Source: Barnesiella sp. | GTDB lineage: Bacteria; Bacteroidota; Bacteroidia; Bacteroidales; Muribaculaceae | Direction: 5' to 3' | DNA: 64,000 nt | Assembly: GCA_014801075.1 (NCBI GenBank) | Contig: JAAVEW010000031.1 | Location: 1-64,000 of the forward strand | In this document: positions 9,263-18,086 of the stretch, one piece after another | How the letters are laid out: every line of letters begins with the position of its first letter | How positions within the stretch are numbered: position 1 is the first letter of the stretch | Notes under the pieces: generated by a model | Database searches by the model: none | Told to the model about the DNA's origin: nothing | Seen by the model: only the letters and a program-made list of their open reading frames with translations | Made by a program: the position numbers and the translations under genes

Positions 9263-10477
9263 ATGTCACTGACAGGAAAACATATCATAGTAGGAATCAC
9301 GGGAGGCATAGCGGCTTACAAGACGGCGACGCTTGTGAGACTGCTCGTGAAGGGGGGCGCCGAAGTGCAGGTCATAATGACCCCCAACGCCAAGGAGTTC
9401 ATATGCCCCGTCACGCTGTCGACCCTCTCGGGCAAACCGGTCATCAGCGAGTTCTTCACCGCCAACACCGGGCAATGGAACTCTCACGTTGACCTCGGTC
9501 TGTGGGCCGACGCCATCGTCATAGCGCCCGCAACGGCGTCGACCATCGGCAAGATGGCCAACGGCGTGGCCGACAACATGCTCGTCACCACCTACCTCTC
9601 GGCCAAAGCGCCCGTGTTTGTGGCCCCGGCGATGGACCTCGACATGATGGCCCACCCGTCGACCACCCGCAATATCAACCTGCTCCGTTCCTACGGCAAC
9701 CATATCATCGAACCCGCCGAGGGTGAACTTGCATCGCATCTCGTAGGCAAAGGCCGCATGGAAGAGCCGGAGAATATCGCGAAAGTCCTGTCGGAATATT
9801 TCGAGCAGGACAAGCCACTCAAAGGCAAGAAGATAATGATTACCGCCGGCCCCACCTACGAGCGTATCGACCCGGTCAGATTCATCGGCAACTACTCCAC
9901 CGGTAAGATGGGCTATGCTATCGCCGACGAGGCTGCACGCCGAGGTGCCGAGGTGCTTTTGATTTCCGGCCCGGTGGCTATACGTCCCGAATCGAAGGAG
10001 GTAAAAGTTATTGATGTGGAATCGGCGCGCGAGATGTACGAGGAGTGCCACAAACATTTCGCCGACTGCGACATAGCTATAATGACAGCCGCCGTAGCCG
10101 ATTACGCTCCCGCCACTGTAGCCGACAAGAAGATAAAGCGCGAGAAGGATGAGATACCGCAGATAGAGCTTGTCAAGAATCCCGACATAGCAGCTTCGCT
10201 CGGCGCGTCAAAGCGTCCGGGTCAACTGCTCGTGGGCTTCGCGCTCGAAACCAACGACGAGTCGGCCAACGCTCTCGACAAACTGCAGCGCAAGAATCTC
10301 GACATGATAGTAATGAACTCGCTGCGCGATGCCGGCGCCGGTTTCGGTACCGACACCAACAAGATAACGCTGTTCAAGCGCGACACCACTTCACGCTCAT
10401 TCCCGCTCAAGAGCAAGAAAGAGGTTGCCGCCGACATTCTCGACGAGGTGGCACTCCTTGTCGACACTACCGACTAA
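9263..10477 (+). CDS. coaBC: bifunctional phosphopantothenoylcysteine decarboxylase / phosphopantothenate-cysteine ligase
   Basis: Two consecutive steps of coenzyme A synthesis. The N-terminal flavoprotein domain (CoaC, about 1-185) shows ITGGIAAYK, the catalytic His in SHVDLGLWAD, the APATASTIGKMANG flavin loop and the APAMDLDMM substrate clamp. The C-terminal ligase (CoaB) shows ITAGPTYERIDPVRFIGN with STGKMGYAIA and the KIKREKDE lysine loop. Length of 404 residues is standard. The gene lies between the exonuclease and the PorD-like gene, a common Bacteroidetes order leading to recN. Confidence 0.96.
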   Translation: MSLTGKHIIVGITGGIAAYKTATLVRLLVKGGAEVQVIMTPNAKEFICPVTLSTLSGKPVISEFFTANTGQWNSHVDLGLWADAIVIAPATASTIGKMANGVADNMLVTTYLSAKAPVFVAPAMDLDMMAHPSTTRNINLLRSYGNHIIEPAEGELASHLVGKGRMEEPENIAKVLSEYFEQDKPLKGKKIMITAGPTYERIDPVRFIGNYSTGKMGYAIADEAARRGAEVLLISGPVAIRPESKEVKVIDVESAREMYEECHKHFADCDIAIMTAAVADYAPATVADKKIKREKDEIPQIELVKNPDIAASLGASKRPGQLLVGFALETNDESANALDKLQRKNLDMIVMNSLRDAGAGFGTDTNKITLFKRDTTSRSFPLKSKKEVAADILDEVALLVDTTD

Positions 10478-10510
10478 CCGGCGGCGACGGAATACGTTGC
10501 CCCGAAAAAT

Positions 10511-10558
10511 CCCTTAGCAGAGGAGACAATTATTCCCTTAACAGAGGAGACAATTATT
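10511..10558. repeat. 24-bp tandem duplication before porD-like gene
   Basis: Two copies of a 24-base unit (10511-10534 and 10535-10558) differ at one position and end directly before the ATG at 10560. Each contains AGAGGAGA, a Shine-Dalgarno-like run. Confidence 0.85.
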
Positions 10559-10559
10559 A

Positions 10560-11468
10560 ATGATAAAAAAATTTGCAATAATATTGATTAGCGCGTTGGC
10601 ATCGATGACCGTCGGTGCCCAGGAACTCAACTGCACTGTGGAGATTAACTCCGACCAGGTGCAAGGCTCCAACAAGAGCGTGTTCGAGACCCTGCAGAGC
10701 GCCATCAACGATTATTTCAACACCACCACTTTCACCAACGCCAAGTTCTCACCCAACGAGAAAATAGAATGTCGTTTCTTCATGACCATCAAGGAGGTGA
10801 ACGACAACACATTCTCCGGCGACGTGCAGGTGCAGTCAATACGTCCCGTCTACAACTCGTCATACACCACCACCTTGGTCAACTTCAAGGACTCGAAGGT
10901 GGAGTTCACCTATCAGGAGGGCGAACCGCTCGTATTCTCGGAAAACAGTATGGAGAGTCAGCTGACGGCGATACTCAACTTCTACGCCTATCTTTTCCTC
11001 GCCGTCGACTTCGACTCGTTCTCGCCGCGCGGCGGGCAGCCGTTCTTCGACCGGTTGGCGCAGATAGTGCAGATGGCGCAGTCGTCGGGCGAAACGGGCT
11101 GGCGACAGTTCGAGGACACGAAGAACCGCTCGGCAGTGCTCAGTGCGTTTACCGACCAGGCTACATCGGGATTGCGCGACCTCCTATACGAGTACCATCG
11201 CAAGGGGTTGGACGAAATGTCAGTGTCGCCCGACAAGGGGCGCGCGGGCATCACTCAGTCGCTCGACTACCTGCAAAAGGTGTATCAGGTGAACCCTATG
11301 TCGGTAGGGCTGTCAATGTTCAAGGACGCTAAAATCGACGAGCTCGTCAACGTCTACTCCAAGGCGCCCCAGACCGAGCGCGACCGCGTGTACGAACTTC
11401 TCCACGACATCTTCCCTACCGAGCAGGAACGTATCAACCAGATAAAGAATCCGCCGACCAACCGCTAA
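10560..11468 (+). CDS. PorD-like protein (DUF4835), putative type IX secretion accessory
   Basis: The 302-residue protein has a cleavable signal peptide ending VGAQ (residue 20) and the family's start ELNCTVEIN, followed by the conserved FYAYLFLAVDFDSFSPRGG block near residue 150. DUF4835 proteins are annotated in Bacteroidetes as the periplasmic PorD component of type IX secretion; the exact biochemical role is not known. Placement between coaBC and recN is the usual one. A 24-bp tandem duplication sits right before the start codon. Confidence 0.8.
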   Translation: MIKKFAIILISALASMTVGAQELNCTVEINSDQVQGSNKSVFETLQSAINDYFNTTTFTNAKFSPNEKIECRFFMTIKEVNDNTFSGDVQVQSIRPVYNSSYTTTLVNFKDSKVEFTYQEGEPLVFSENSMESQLTAILNFYAYLFLAVDFDSFSPRGGQPFFDRLAQIVQMAQSSGETGWRQFEDTKNRSAVLSAFTDQATSGLRDLLYEYHRKGLDEMSVSPDKGRAGITQSLDYLQKVYQVNPMSVGLSMFKDAKIDELVNVYSKAPQTERDRVYELLHDIFPTEQERINQIKNPPTNR

Positions 11469-11501
11469 TCAGCGGCGAGCATAATTAATAAAAGAGACAC
11501 G

Positions 11502-13169
11502 ATGATAGAAACTCTTTCCATATCAAACTACGCTCTGATTGACAATATCGAGCTGACCTTCCAACCCGGCCTCAACATAATCACGGGCGAGACGGGTGCC
11601 GGAAAGTCAATCATGCTCGGAGCACTGTCAATGCTGTTCGGCAACCGAGCCGACACGCGCGTGGTCAGCGACAAGAGCAAGAAGTCGGTGGTCGAAGGCA
11701 TTTTCGACATCACGGGCTACGACGAGATAGGCCGGCTGCTGGCCGAGAACGACATCGACCCGCTCGACCGTCAGCTCATACTGCGTCGCGAAATCTCGCC
11801 CGCAGGCCGTTCCCGCTCATTTGTCAACGATGCCCCGGCTCCGCTGTCACTGCTGCGCGAGATTGCCATACGCCTCGTCGACCTCCACTCGCAGCATCAG
11901 AACCTACTGCTCGCCGACAATGAATATCAGCTCAATGTCATCGACACCATGCTCGACGACAAGAGCGTAAAGACCGAATACGCCGCAGCTTACGAGACAT
12001 TCCGCTCGGCGCTCAAGAAATATCAGGTGGCCAAGCGCGCCGCCGACACCTCAAAGGCCGAGGAGGAATACCTGCGCTATCAGCTGCAACTGCTCGAACA
12101 GCTCAATCTGCAGCCGGGCGAACAGGAATCGCTCGAACAGGAGCGCAGTCTACTTGCCAACGTCAGCACGCTGAAGGACTCGCTAACCCGTGTCATCGCC
12201 CTCTTCGACGGCAGCGAGGAGAACATCATTTCCATGCTACGCCAGAGCGAGGGACTGCTCGACGACATCGAAGAGCTCCCCGAGGCCCGTCAGCTCGGCG
12301 AACGCATAGAGTCACTGCGCATCGAGGCCGTCGACATCAAGGACACTGTGGAGACTCTCGACGGCCGACTCGAAGCTGACCCTCGCCGACTCGAATACGT
12401 GGAGGAACGCCTCAGCGACATCTACGAACTTCAACACAAACTCTCGGTCGACAGCGAAGCCGCACTCATAGCTCTGCGACAGGAACTCAGCGAGCGCATC
12501 GACTCCATCGACAACTCCGACGAGCGCATACGCCAGTATGCCACCAAGGCCAAGATTGCCAAGAAGCAGGCTATGGAGCTTGCCGAAAGGCTGACGGAGG
12601 CCCGACGCAAGGTGGCCGACCGGTTTGCCGGCGAACTGCTCGCAAGCGCCACCCCCTTAGGCATGAAGAACCTGCGGGCCGAGATTGAGATAACCCCTGC
12701 CGAACTGTCGGCAACGGGAGCCGACCGCGTCAACTTCCTCTTCGCTTTCAACAAGAATCAGGCACTCATGCCGGTGAAGGACACTGCCTCAGGCGGCGAG
12801 ATTTCGCGACTGATGCTCTCGGTCAAAGCGCTTGTCGCCAAGCACATACAGTTGCCGTCAATAATCTTTGACGAGGTTGACACCGGCGTGTCGGGCGACG
12901 TTGCAGGCCGCATGGGCCAGTTGATGAAGGATATTTCGCGCCGCATCCAGGTGATAGCCATTACCCACCTGCCTCCGGTGGCATCGAAAGGCGACGTCCA
13001 TTTCAAGGTATTCAAAGAGGACAGCGACACTGCCACCAACACGCGTGTGCGCCGACTCAGCGATGAGCAGCGCATCGACGAGCTCGCCCTCATGCTCTCA
13101 GGCGACACGGCCAACGAAGCCGCCCGCGACACGGCCCGCTCCCTCCTATCCGGTAACAATAAATTATAA
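11502..13169 (+). CDS. recN: DNA repair protein RecN
   Basis: SMC-like ATPase that acts early at double-strand breaks. The 555-residue protein has Walker A GETGAGKS (near 29-36) in the N-terminal lobe, two long coiled-coil arms rich in Glu, Arg and Leu (about 155-370), and a C-terminal lobe with signature ASGGEISRLML and Walker B IIFDEVDTGVSG. The gene starts about 30 bases after the PorD-like gene and is followed closely by rlmB. Confidence 0.96.
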   Translation: MIETLSISNYALIDNIELTFQPGLNIITGETGAGKSIMLGALSMLFGNRADTRVVSDKSKKSVVEGIFDITGYDEIGRLLAENDIDPLDRQLILRREISPAGRSRSFVNDAPAPLSLLREIAIRLVDLHSQHQNLLLADNEYQLNVIDTMLDDKSVKTEYAAAYETFRSALKKYQVAKRAADTSKAEEEYLRYQLQLLEQLNLQPGEQESLEQERSLLANVSTLKDSLTRVIALFDGSEENIISMLRQSEGLLDDIEELPEARQLGERIESLRIEAVDIKDTVETLDGRLEADPRRLEYVEERLSDIYELQHKLSVDSEAALIALRQELSERIDSIDNSDERIRQYATKAKIAKKQAMELAERLTEARRKVADRFAGELLASATPLGMKNLRAEIEITPAELSATGADRVNFLFAFNKNQALMPVKDTASGGEISRLMLSVKALVAKHIQLPSIIFDEVDTGVSGDVAGRMGQLMKDISRRIQVIAITHLPPVASKGDVHFKVFKEDSDTATNTRVRRLSDEQRIDELALMLSGDTANEAARDTARSLLSGNNKL

Positions 13170-13191
13170 ATCTTATATATAGCATAAAACA

Positions 13192-13947
13192 ATGGAAGCA
13201 TCCGACTACATATATGGCATACGCGCCGTCATCGAAGCTATCGAAGCCGGCAAAGAGATTGACAAGATAATGATACGCAAGGAGCTAAACGGTGAACTCG
13301 CCGCCGAGCTTTTCGCGCTCATAAAACGTGACCATATCTATTGCCAGCGCGTGCCGGTTGAGAAAATCAACAAAATCACCCGCAAGAACCATCAGGGCGT
13401 CATAGCGATACTCTCATCGGTGACATATCATCGCCTCGACCATCTCGTGCCCGAGCTTTACGAAGCGGGCGTTCAGCCGTTTGTAGTGGTGCTCGACGGC
13501 ATCACCGACGTGAGAAACTTCGGCGCAATAGCTCGTACCTGCGAGTGTGCGGGAGTCAACGGTATCGTCATCCCCTACCACGGCAGTGTGTCGGTGAGCG
13601 GCGACGCCATGAAGACGTCGGCCGGAGCGTTGCACCATATTCCCGTGTGCCGCGAATATTCCATACAGGGGGCGGTCAAGTTCCTGAAAGATAACGGCTA
13701 CACGGTGGTCGCAGCCAGCGAGAAGTCTGACATCAACTACACCTGCGTGGACTATGACAAGCCTCTCGCTATCGTCATGGGCGCCGAGGACAAGGGTATC
13801 TCGCCCGAGGTCATCCGCCTCTGCGACAACTTCGTTTCCATCCCGCAAATGGGCCGCATCGGTTCGCTCAACGTATCGGTGGCCGCCGGTGTCATGATAT
13901 ACGAGGTAGTGCGCCAGCGTCTGCTCGCAGGCGACGAGGTAATCTGA
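13192..13947 (+). CDS. rlmB: 23S rRNA (guanosine-2'-O-)-methyltransferase, SpoU/RlmB family
   Basis: SPOUT methyltransferase predicted to methylate a conserved guanosine in 23S rRNA using SAM. The N-terminal substrate-binding domain begins YIYGIRAVIEAI; motif 1 is DGITDVRNFGAIARTCE (near 104), motif 2 VMGAEDKGIS (near 196) and motif 3 IPQMGRIGSLNVSVAAG (near 220), which form the trefoil knot. The 251-residue length is standard. Exact position specificity cannot be proved from sequence. Confidence 0.92.
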   Translation: MEASDYIYGIRAVIEAIEAGKEIDKIMIRKELNGELAAELFALIKRDHIYCQRVPVEKINKITRKNHQGVIAILSSVTYHRLDHLVPELYEAGVQPFVVVLDGITDVRNFGAIARTCECAGVNGIVIPYHGSVSVSGDAMKTSAGALHHIPVCREYSIQGAVKFLKDNGYTVVAASEKSDINYTCVDYDKPLAIVMGAEDKGISPEVIRLCDNFVSIPQMGRIGSLNVSVAAGVMIYEVVRQRLLAGDEVI

Positions 13948-14040
13948 TTACACCTCGGCGCCGGGGGCAACCCACTGACGTCCCCCCCTATGATTTATAT
14001 AACGAAATATATTAATATTAATCCAATCAATATCACTAAA

Positions 14041-15231
14041 ATGGTAAAAATAGGTTCGGTGATGACACCGATAGGTAAGAAAGCAATGCTGCTCGGCAGC
14101 GGCGAACTTGGCAAGGAAGTGGCAATCGAGTTGCAGCGCTACGGCGTTGAAGTCATTGCGTGCGACAAATATCCCAACGCCCCGGCCATGCAGATAGCTC
14201 ACCGCAGCTACGTATTCAATATGCTCGACGGCGCAGCGCTCCGTGAGGTCATCGAGAAGGAGAAGCCCGACCATATCATTCCCGAGGTTGAGGCTATCGC
14301 CACCGACGTTCTCGTGGAACTGGAGAAGGAGGGTTACAACGTGACTCCCACCGCACGTGCCGCACGCCTCACCATGAACCGCGAAGGCATTCGCCGCCTC
14401 GCAGCCGAAGAACTCGGCATCAAGACTTCACCCTACCGCTTTGCCGAAACCGAAGAGGAGTTCCACAAAGCTATCGAGGAAATCGGTCTCCCCTGCGTAG
14501 TAAAACCCATCATGAGTTCATCGGGCCACGGCCAGTCAACCGTCAAGACTCCCGACGCTATCGACGCTGCGTGGCGTGAGGCTCAGGAGGGCGGACGTGC
14601 AGGCGCAGGCCGTGTCATCGTGGAAGGTTTCGTTGATTTCGACTACGAAATCACCATGCTGACAGTTCGTTCTGTAGCAGGCACAGTGTGCTGCGAACCC
14701 GTGGGCCACATTCAGGTCAACGGCGACTACCGCTACTCATGGCAGCCGCAACCTATGAGCACCAAGGCGCTCGACTCAGCCCGCGAGATTGCCAAAAAAG
14801 TTACCGATGCTCTCGGCGGCTACGGTATCTTCGGCGTCGAACTCTTCATCAAAGGCGACCAAGTTATCTTCTCAGAAGTTTCACCCCGTCCCCACGACAC
14901 CGGTATGGTGACAATGATTTCGCAGGATCTCAGCGAGTTCGGTCTCCACGCGCGCGCTTTGCTCGGTCTGCCCGTCAGCGATGTCCGCTTCTACGGTCCG
15001 TCAGCTTCGCGTGCTATCGTAGTAGAGGGCGACACTGACAAAATCGAGATGTGCAACCTTGAGAAAGTGCTCGAAGAACCGGGCGTGCAGATTCGCATCT
15101 TCGGCAAACCCGAAATCAAGGGCCACCGCCGCATGGGTGTGATACTCGCTACCGGCGACACCGTTGAGGCAGCTCGCGAAAAAGCGGAACGCGCCTACAA
15201 CAAGCTCCACGTCAACGTACTCCCCCGCTAA
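14041..15231 (+). CDS. purT: formate-dependent phosphoribosylglycinamide formyltransferase
   Basis: ATP-grasp enzyme making formyl-GAR from GAR, formate and ATP in purine synthesis. I chose the ATG at 14041 because PurT proteins begin MVKIGS; an in-frame ATG at 13990 would add 17 AT-rich, non-homologous residues. Visible motifs are [11 protein letters not shown] (nucleotide and GAR binding), [14 protein letters not shown] (ATP-grasp lysine and loop) and [13 protein letters not shown] (metal ligands). Length 396 is normal. A strong terminator follows. Confidence 0.95.
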   Translation: MVKIGSVMTPIGKKAMLLGSGELGKEVAIELQRYGVEVIACDKYPNAPAMQIAHRSYVFNMLDGAALREVIEKEKPDHIIPEVEAIATDVLVELEKEGYNVTPTARAARLTMNREGIRRLAAEELGIKTSPYRFAETEEEFHKAIEEIGLPCVVKPIMSSSGHGQSTVKTPDAIDAAWREAQEGGRAGAGRVIVEGFVDFDYEITMLTVRSVAGTVCCEPVGHIQVNGDYRYSWQPQPMSTKALDSAREIAKKVTDALGGYGIFGVELFIKGDQVIFSEVSPRPHDTGMVTMISQDLSEFGLHARALLGLPVSDVRFYGPSASRAIVVEGDTDKIEMCNLEKVLEEPGVQIRIFGKPEIKGHRRMGVILATGDTVEAAREKAERAYNKLHVNVLPR

Positions 15232-15277
15232 CGGGAGACCATACACATAAACGGGCATTGCAGACCCCGACCCTACC

Positions 15278-15307
15278 GACGCGGACGCGATATGTTGCGT
15301 CCGCGTC
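15278..15307 (+). terminator. terminator after purT
   Basis: Perfect 11-bp inverted repeat, arms 15278-15288 and 15297-15307 with a loop of 8, followed by an AT-rich stretch. The motif GCGATATGTTGCGTC here recurs in other intergenic palindromes of this window. Confidence 0.75.
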
Positions 15308-15364
15308 ATAATATATTTTATTAAGACCATTGACAACCTGATTATTAATAACAACTTACCTGAC

Positions 15365-17803
15365 ATGAAATTACTTGGGAAAAGCATTCCGACGGCAATG
15401 GCGCTGACGCTATGCCTGTCGGCCTACGGCGCTGAAAGCCGTCCGCTGCAACTTAAATTCAATCGCCCCGCACAATACTTCGAGGAGACCCTGGTTATGG
15501 GTAACGGTAATCTTGGAGCGGCTGTGTATGGCGGAGTGGAGTCCGACAAGATTTCGCTCAACGACATCACTTTATGGACCGGCGAGCCGGACCTTGAAGT
15601 GACCGAACCCGATGCCTATAAATTCATTCCCGCAGTAAGGGAACGCCTTGCCAACGAGGACTATACCGGCGCCGATGAAGTAATCAAAAACATACAGGGC
15701 AACAGCAGCGAAATATATATGCCCCTCGGCGAAATAAAAATGGAGTTTGACTACCCCGATGGCACGAGCACTTCGGACTACAGTCGCACACTCAACATCA
15801 ACAACGCTACTGCCGACGTCACCTTCCGCCGCGGCAACACTCTCTACTCACGCCAATACTTCGTATCGGCTCCCGACTCGGTGATAATAGTGAGACTGAC
15901 CGCCGACGGTCCCGATAAACTCAACGGCCGCATACGCATGAACTGCCAGCTCCCCCACGGAATGAGCGCGCAGGCCGATACTCTCATGACCGACGGTTAT
16001 GCCGCCTACCACACCTACACCGAGTGGGAGAAGGGTAAATATGGTATGGACCGATTCCTCTACGACCCGGCACGCGGTATCCATTTCCGCACTGCCATCG
16101 TGCCCGTCAACCTCTCGGGCGTTGGCTCGGTCGACGTCTTCCCCACCGGCGACATCCGTCTCGACGGCTGCTCTGACGTGATGCTCGTAATCACCAACGT
16201 CACCAGCTTCAACGGCCACGACAAGAACCCCGTGACCGAAGGTCGCGACTACACCCGCCTCGCGAGCGAACGCATGAAAGCAGCTACAGCCAAGAGCTAC
16301 GACTCTCTCGTTGCCGCCCATCAGGCCGATTACCGTAACCTCTTCGACCGCGTAAGCATAGACCTTGGTGCTACTGCCGACGAGATTGCCGCACTCCCCA
16401 CCGACGAGCAGCTCAAACTCTACACTGACCGCGGCGACGCTAACCCCGACCTCGAAGAGCTTTTCTTCCAGTATGGCCGCTACCTGCTCATATCGAGCTC
16501 ACGCACCGACGGCGTGCCAGCCAACCTCCAGGGCCTCTGGAACGAACGCATCCTCCCGCCGTGGAACTCCAACTACACCATCAACATCAACCTGGAGGAG
16601 AACTACTGGCCGGCCGAAGTTACCAACCTCAGCGAACTCCACACTCCGCTGATAACATTTATCGACAACATGCGCACCACCGGCTACGATACCGCCAAGC
16701 ACTATTACGGAGTGGACAACGGCTGGTGTGCAGGTCACAACTCCGACCTCTGGGCCATCACCAACCCCATAGGCCGCCATATCAACGACCCCCGCTGGGC
16801 CAACTGGAACATGTCGGGCGCATGGCTCACCACCCACATATGGGAACGCTATGCCTTTACCGGCGACAAGGCCGCGCTCGAAGCATCGTACCCCGCTCTG
16901 CGCGACGCCGCTATCTTCTGCCTCGACTGGATGATAGAGAAAGACGGCAAACTCATCACGTCGCCGAGCACGTCGCCAGAGAACCGTTTCCTTGACAACA
17001 ACGGCAACGCTGCCGCCACCCACTACGGCGGTGCTTCCGACCTTGCCATGATACGCGAATGTCTCATCGACGCCCGCAAGGCGGCCAATACGCTCGGCGT
17101 TGACAAAGCAATGGTAAAACGCATTGACTCAGCGCTTAAAAAGATGCAGCCCTACAGCATCAACTCCAACGGTTCGCTGCGCGAATGGTATCACGAATTT
17201 CGTGACGAGGACCCGCAGCACCGTCATCAGTCCCACCTCTTCGGTCTCTATCCCGGCCACCACATCTCGCCCACCGAGACTCCGGCACTGGCCGATGCAG
17301 CCAACGAAACGCTCACCATCAAGGGTGACAACACAACCGGCTGGAGCACAGGCTGGCGCACCAACCTCTACGCACGCCTCGGCAATCCCGACCGCGCCTA
17401 CTTCATGTATCGCCGACTGCTGCAATACGTAAGTCCCGACGACTACCACGGCGACGATGCACGTCGTGGAGGCGGCACTTATCCTAACCTCCTCGGCGCT
17501 CACTCACCGTTCCAGATTGACAGTAACTTCGGCGGTTGCGCAGGCGTGGCCGAAATGCTGATACAGTCTGACGACAACGGCAACATCGCCCTCCTCCCCG
17601 CCACTCCGCAGCAATGGGGCACCGGTTCGGTCAACGGCCTCTGCGCCCGCGGCGGTTACATAGTCGACATGCAGTGGACCGACGGCAACGTCAAGAGTTA
17701 CACCCTCACCGCCCGCAACGCAGGCAAAGCCCGCGTAAAAGCCAACGGCAAAACCCGCACCCACAAACTCTCACCCGGCGAAACCGTCACCATCACCCTC
17801 TGA
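15365..17803 (+). CDS. GH95 family glycoside hydrolase (alpha-L-fucosidase type), exported
   Basis: Predicted to release terminal fucose, most often alpha-1,2-linked, from host or plant glycans. The 812-residue protein has a signal peptide (about 1-23), the N-terminal beta domain starting FNRPAQYFEETLVMGNGNLG, and an (alpha/alpha)6 barrel with NLQGLWNE, the NYTININLEENYWPAE motif holding the paired Asn residues, the SPSTSPENRF segment with the candidate acid Glu, and HRHQSHLFGLYPG. No lipobox or sorting tail is seen, so it is probably periplasmic. It is alone, without susCD or other polysaccharide-locus genes. Confidence 0.92.
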   Translation: MKLLGKSIPTAMALTLCLSAYGAESRPLQLKFNRPAQYFEETLVMGNGNLGAAVYGGVESDKISLNDITLWTGEPDLEVTEPDAYKFIPAVRERLANEDYTGADEVIKNIQGNSSEIYMPLGEIKMEFDYPDGTSTSDYSRTLNINNATADVTFRRGNTLYSRQYFVSAPDSVIIVRLTADGPDKLNGRIRMNCQLPHGMSAQADTLMTDGYAAYHTYTEWEKGKYGMDRFLYDPARGIHFRTAIVPVNLSGVGSVDVFPTGDIRLDGCSDVMLVITNVTSFNGHDKNPVTEGRDYTRLASERMKAATAKSYDSLVAAHQADYRNLFDRVSIDLGATADEIAALPTDEQLKLYTDRGDANPDLEELFFQYGRYLLISSSRTDGVPANLQGLWNERILPPWNSNYTININLEENYWPAEVTNLSELHTPLITFIDNMRTTGYDTAKHYYGVDNGWCAGHNSDLWAITNPIGRHINDPRWANWNMSGAWLTTHIWERYAFTGDKAALEASYPALRDAAIFCLDWMIEKDGKLITSPSTSPENRFLDNNGNAAATHYGGASDLAMIRECLIDARKAANTLGVDKAMVKRIDSALKKMQPYSINSNGSLREWYHEFRDEDPQHRHQSHLFGLYPGHHISPTETPALADAANETLTIKGDNTTGWSTGWRTNLYARLGNPDRAYFMYRRLLQYVSPDDYHGDDARRGGGTYPNLLGAHSPFQIDSNFGGCAGVAEMLIQSDDNGNIALLPATPQQWGTGSVNGLCARGGYIVDMQWTDGNVKSYTLTARNAGKARVKANGKTRTHKLSPGETVTITL

Positions 17804-17824
17804 CAACACTCAGAGGACACAATA

Positions 17825-17919
17825 CAGAAGGGACGCGACATATCGTTCCCGCACTATCCGATTGGCATCAAATCGATTACACCATTCGGAGGCGGCGGCG
17901 ATATATCGCGTCCCTTCTG
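17825..17919. terminator. long imperfect hairpin, likely terminator after GH95 gene
   Basis: Arms of 21 bases (17825-17845 and 17899-17919) pair with a single G-T mismatch around a 53-base loop. The outer stem reads AGAAGGGACGCGACATATCG. The loop contains a further TCCGA/TCGGA pair. It is longer than a normal intrinsic terminator and shares the GCGTCCC/TATCG theme with palindromes at 15278 and 31196. Confidence 0.55.
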
Positions 17920-18049
17920 CTTTACGGATTCTGTAACTATCCCCTGCGTCAATCAGTATTTGATATTACAGCGGGCCAGGAGCTTATATATCGCCGTGCA
18001 TTTTGCGGGGGCTTTTGGTTTTTTAACGTGGAGAAATGGGGTGGGGATT

Positions 18050-18079
18050 TTTGCAATAGAGATTTATTGAGTAAATTTG
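18050..18079 (+). promoter_or_regulatory. dnaG promoter
   Basis: TAAATTTG at 18072-18079 with TTTG at 18050-18053, spacing 18. The -7 box ends only 8 bases before the ATG at 18087, so the transcript would be nearly leaderless. Confidence 0.5.
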
Positions 18080-18086
18080 CATTGAT

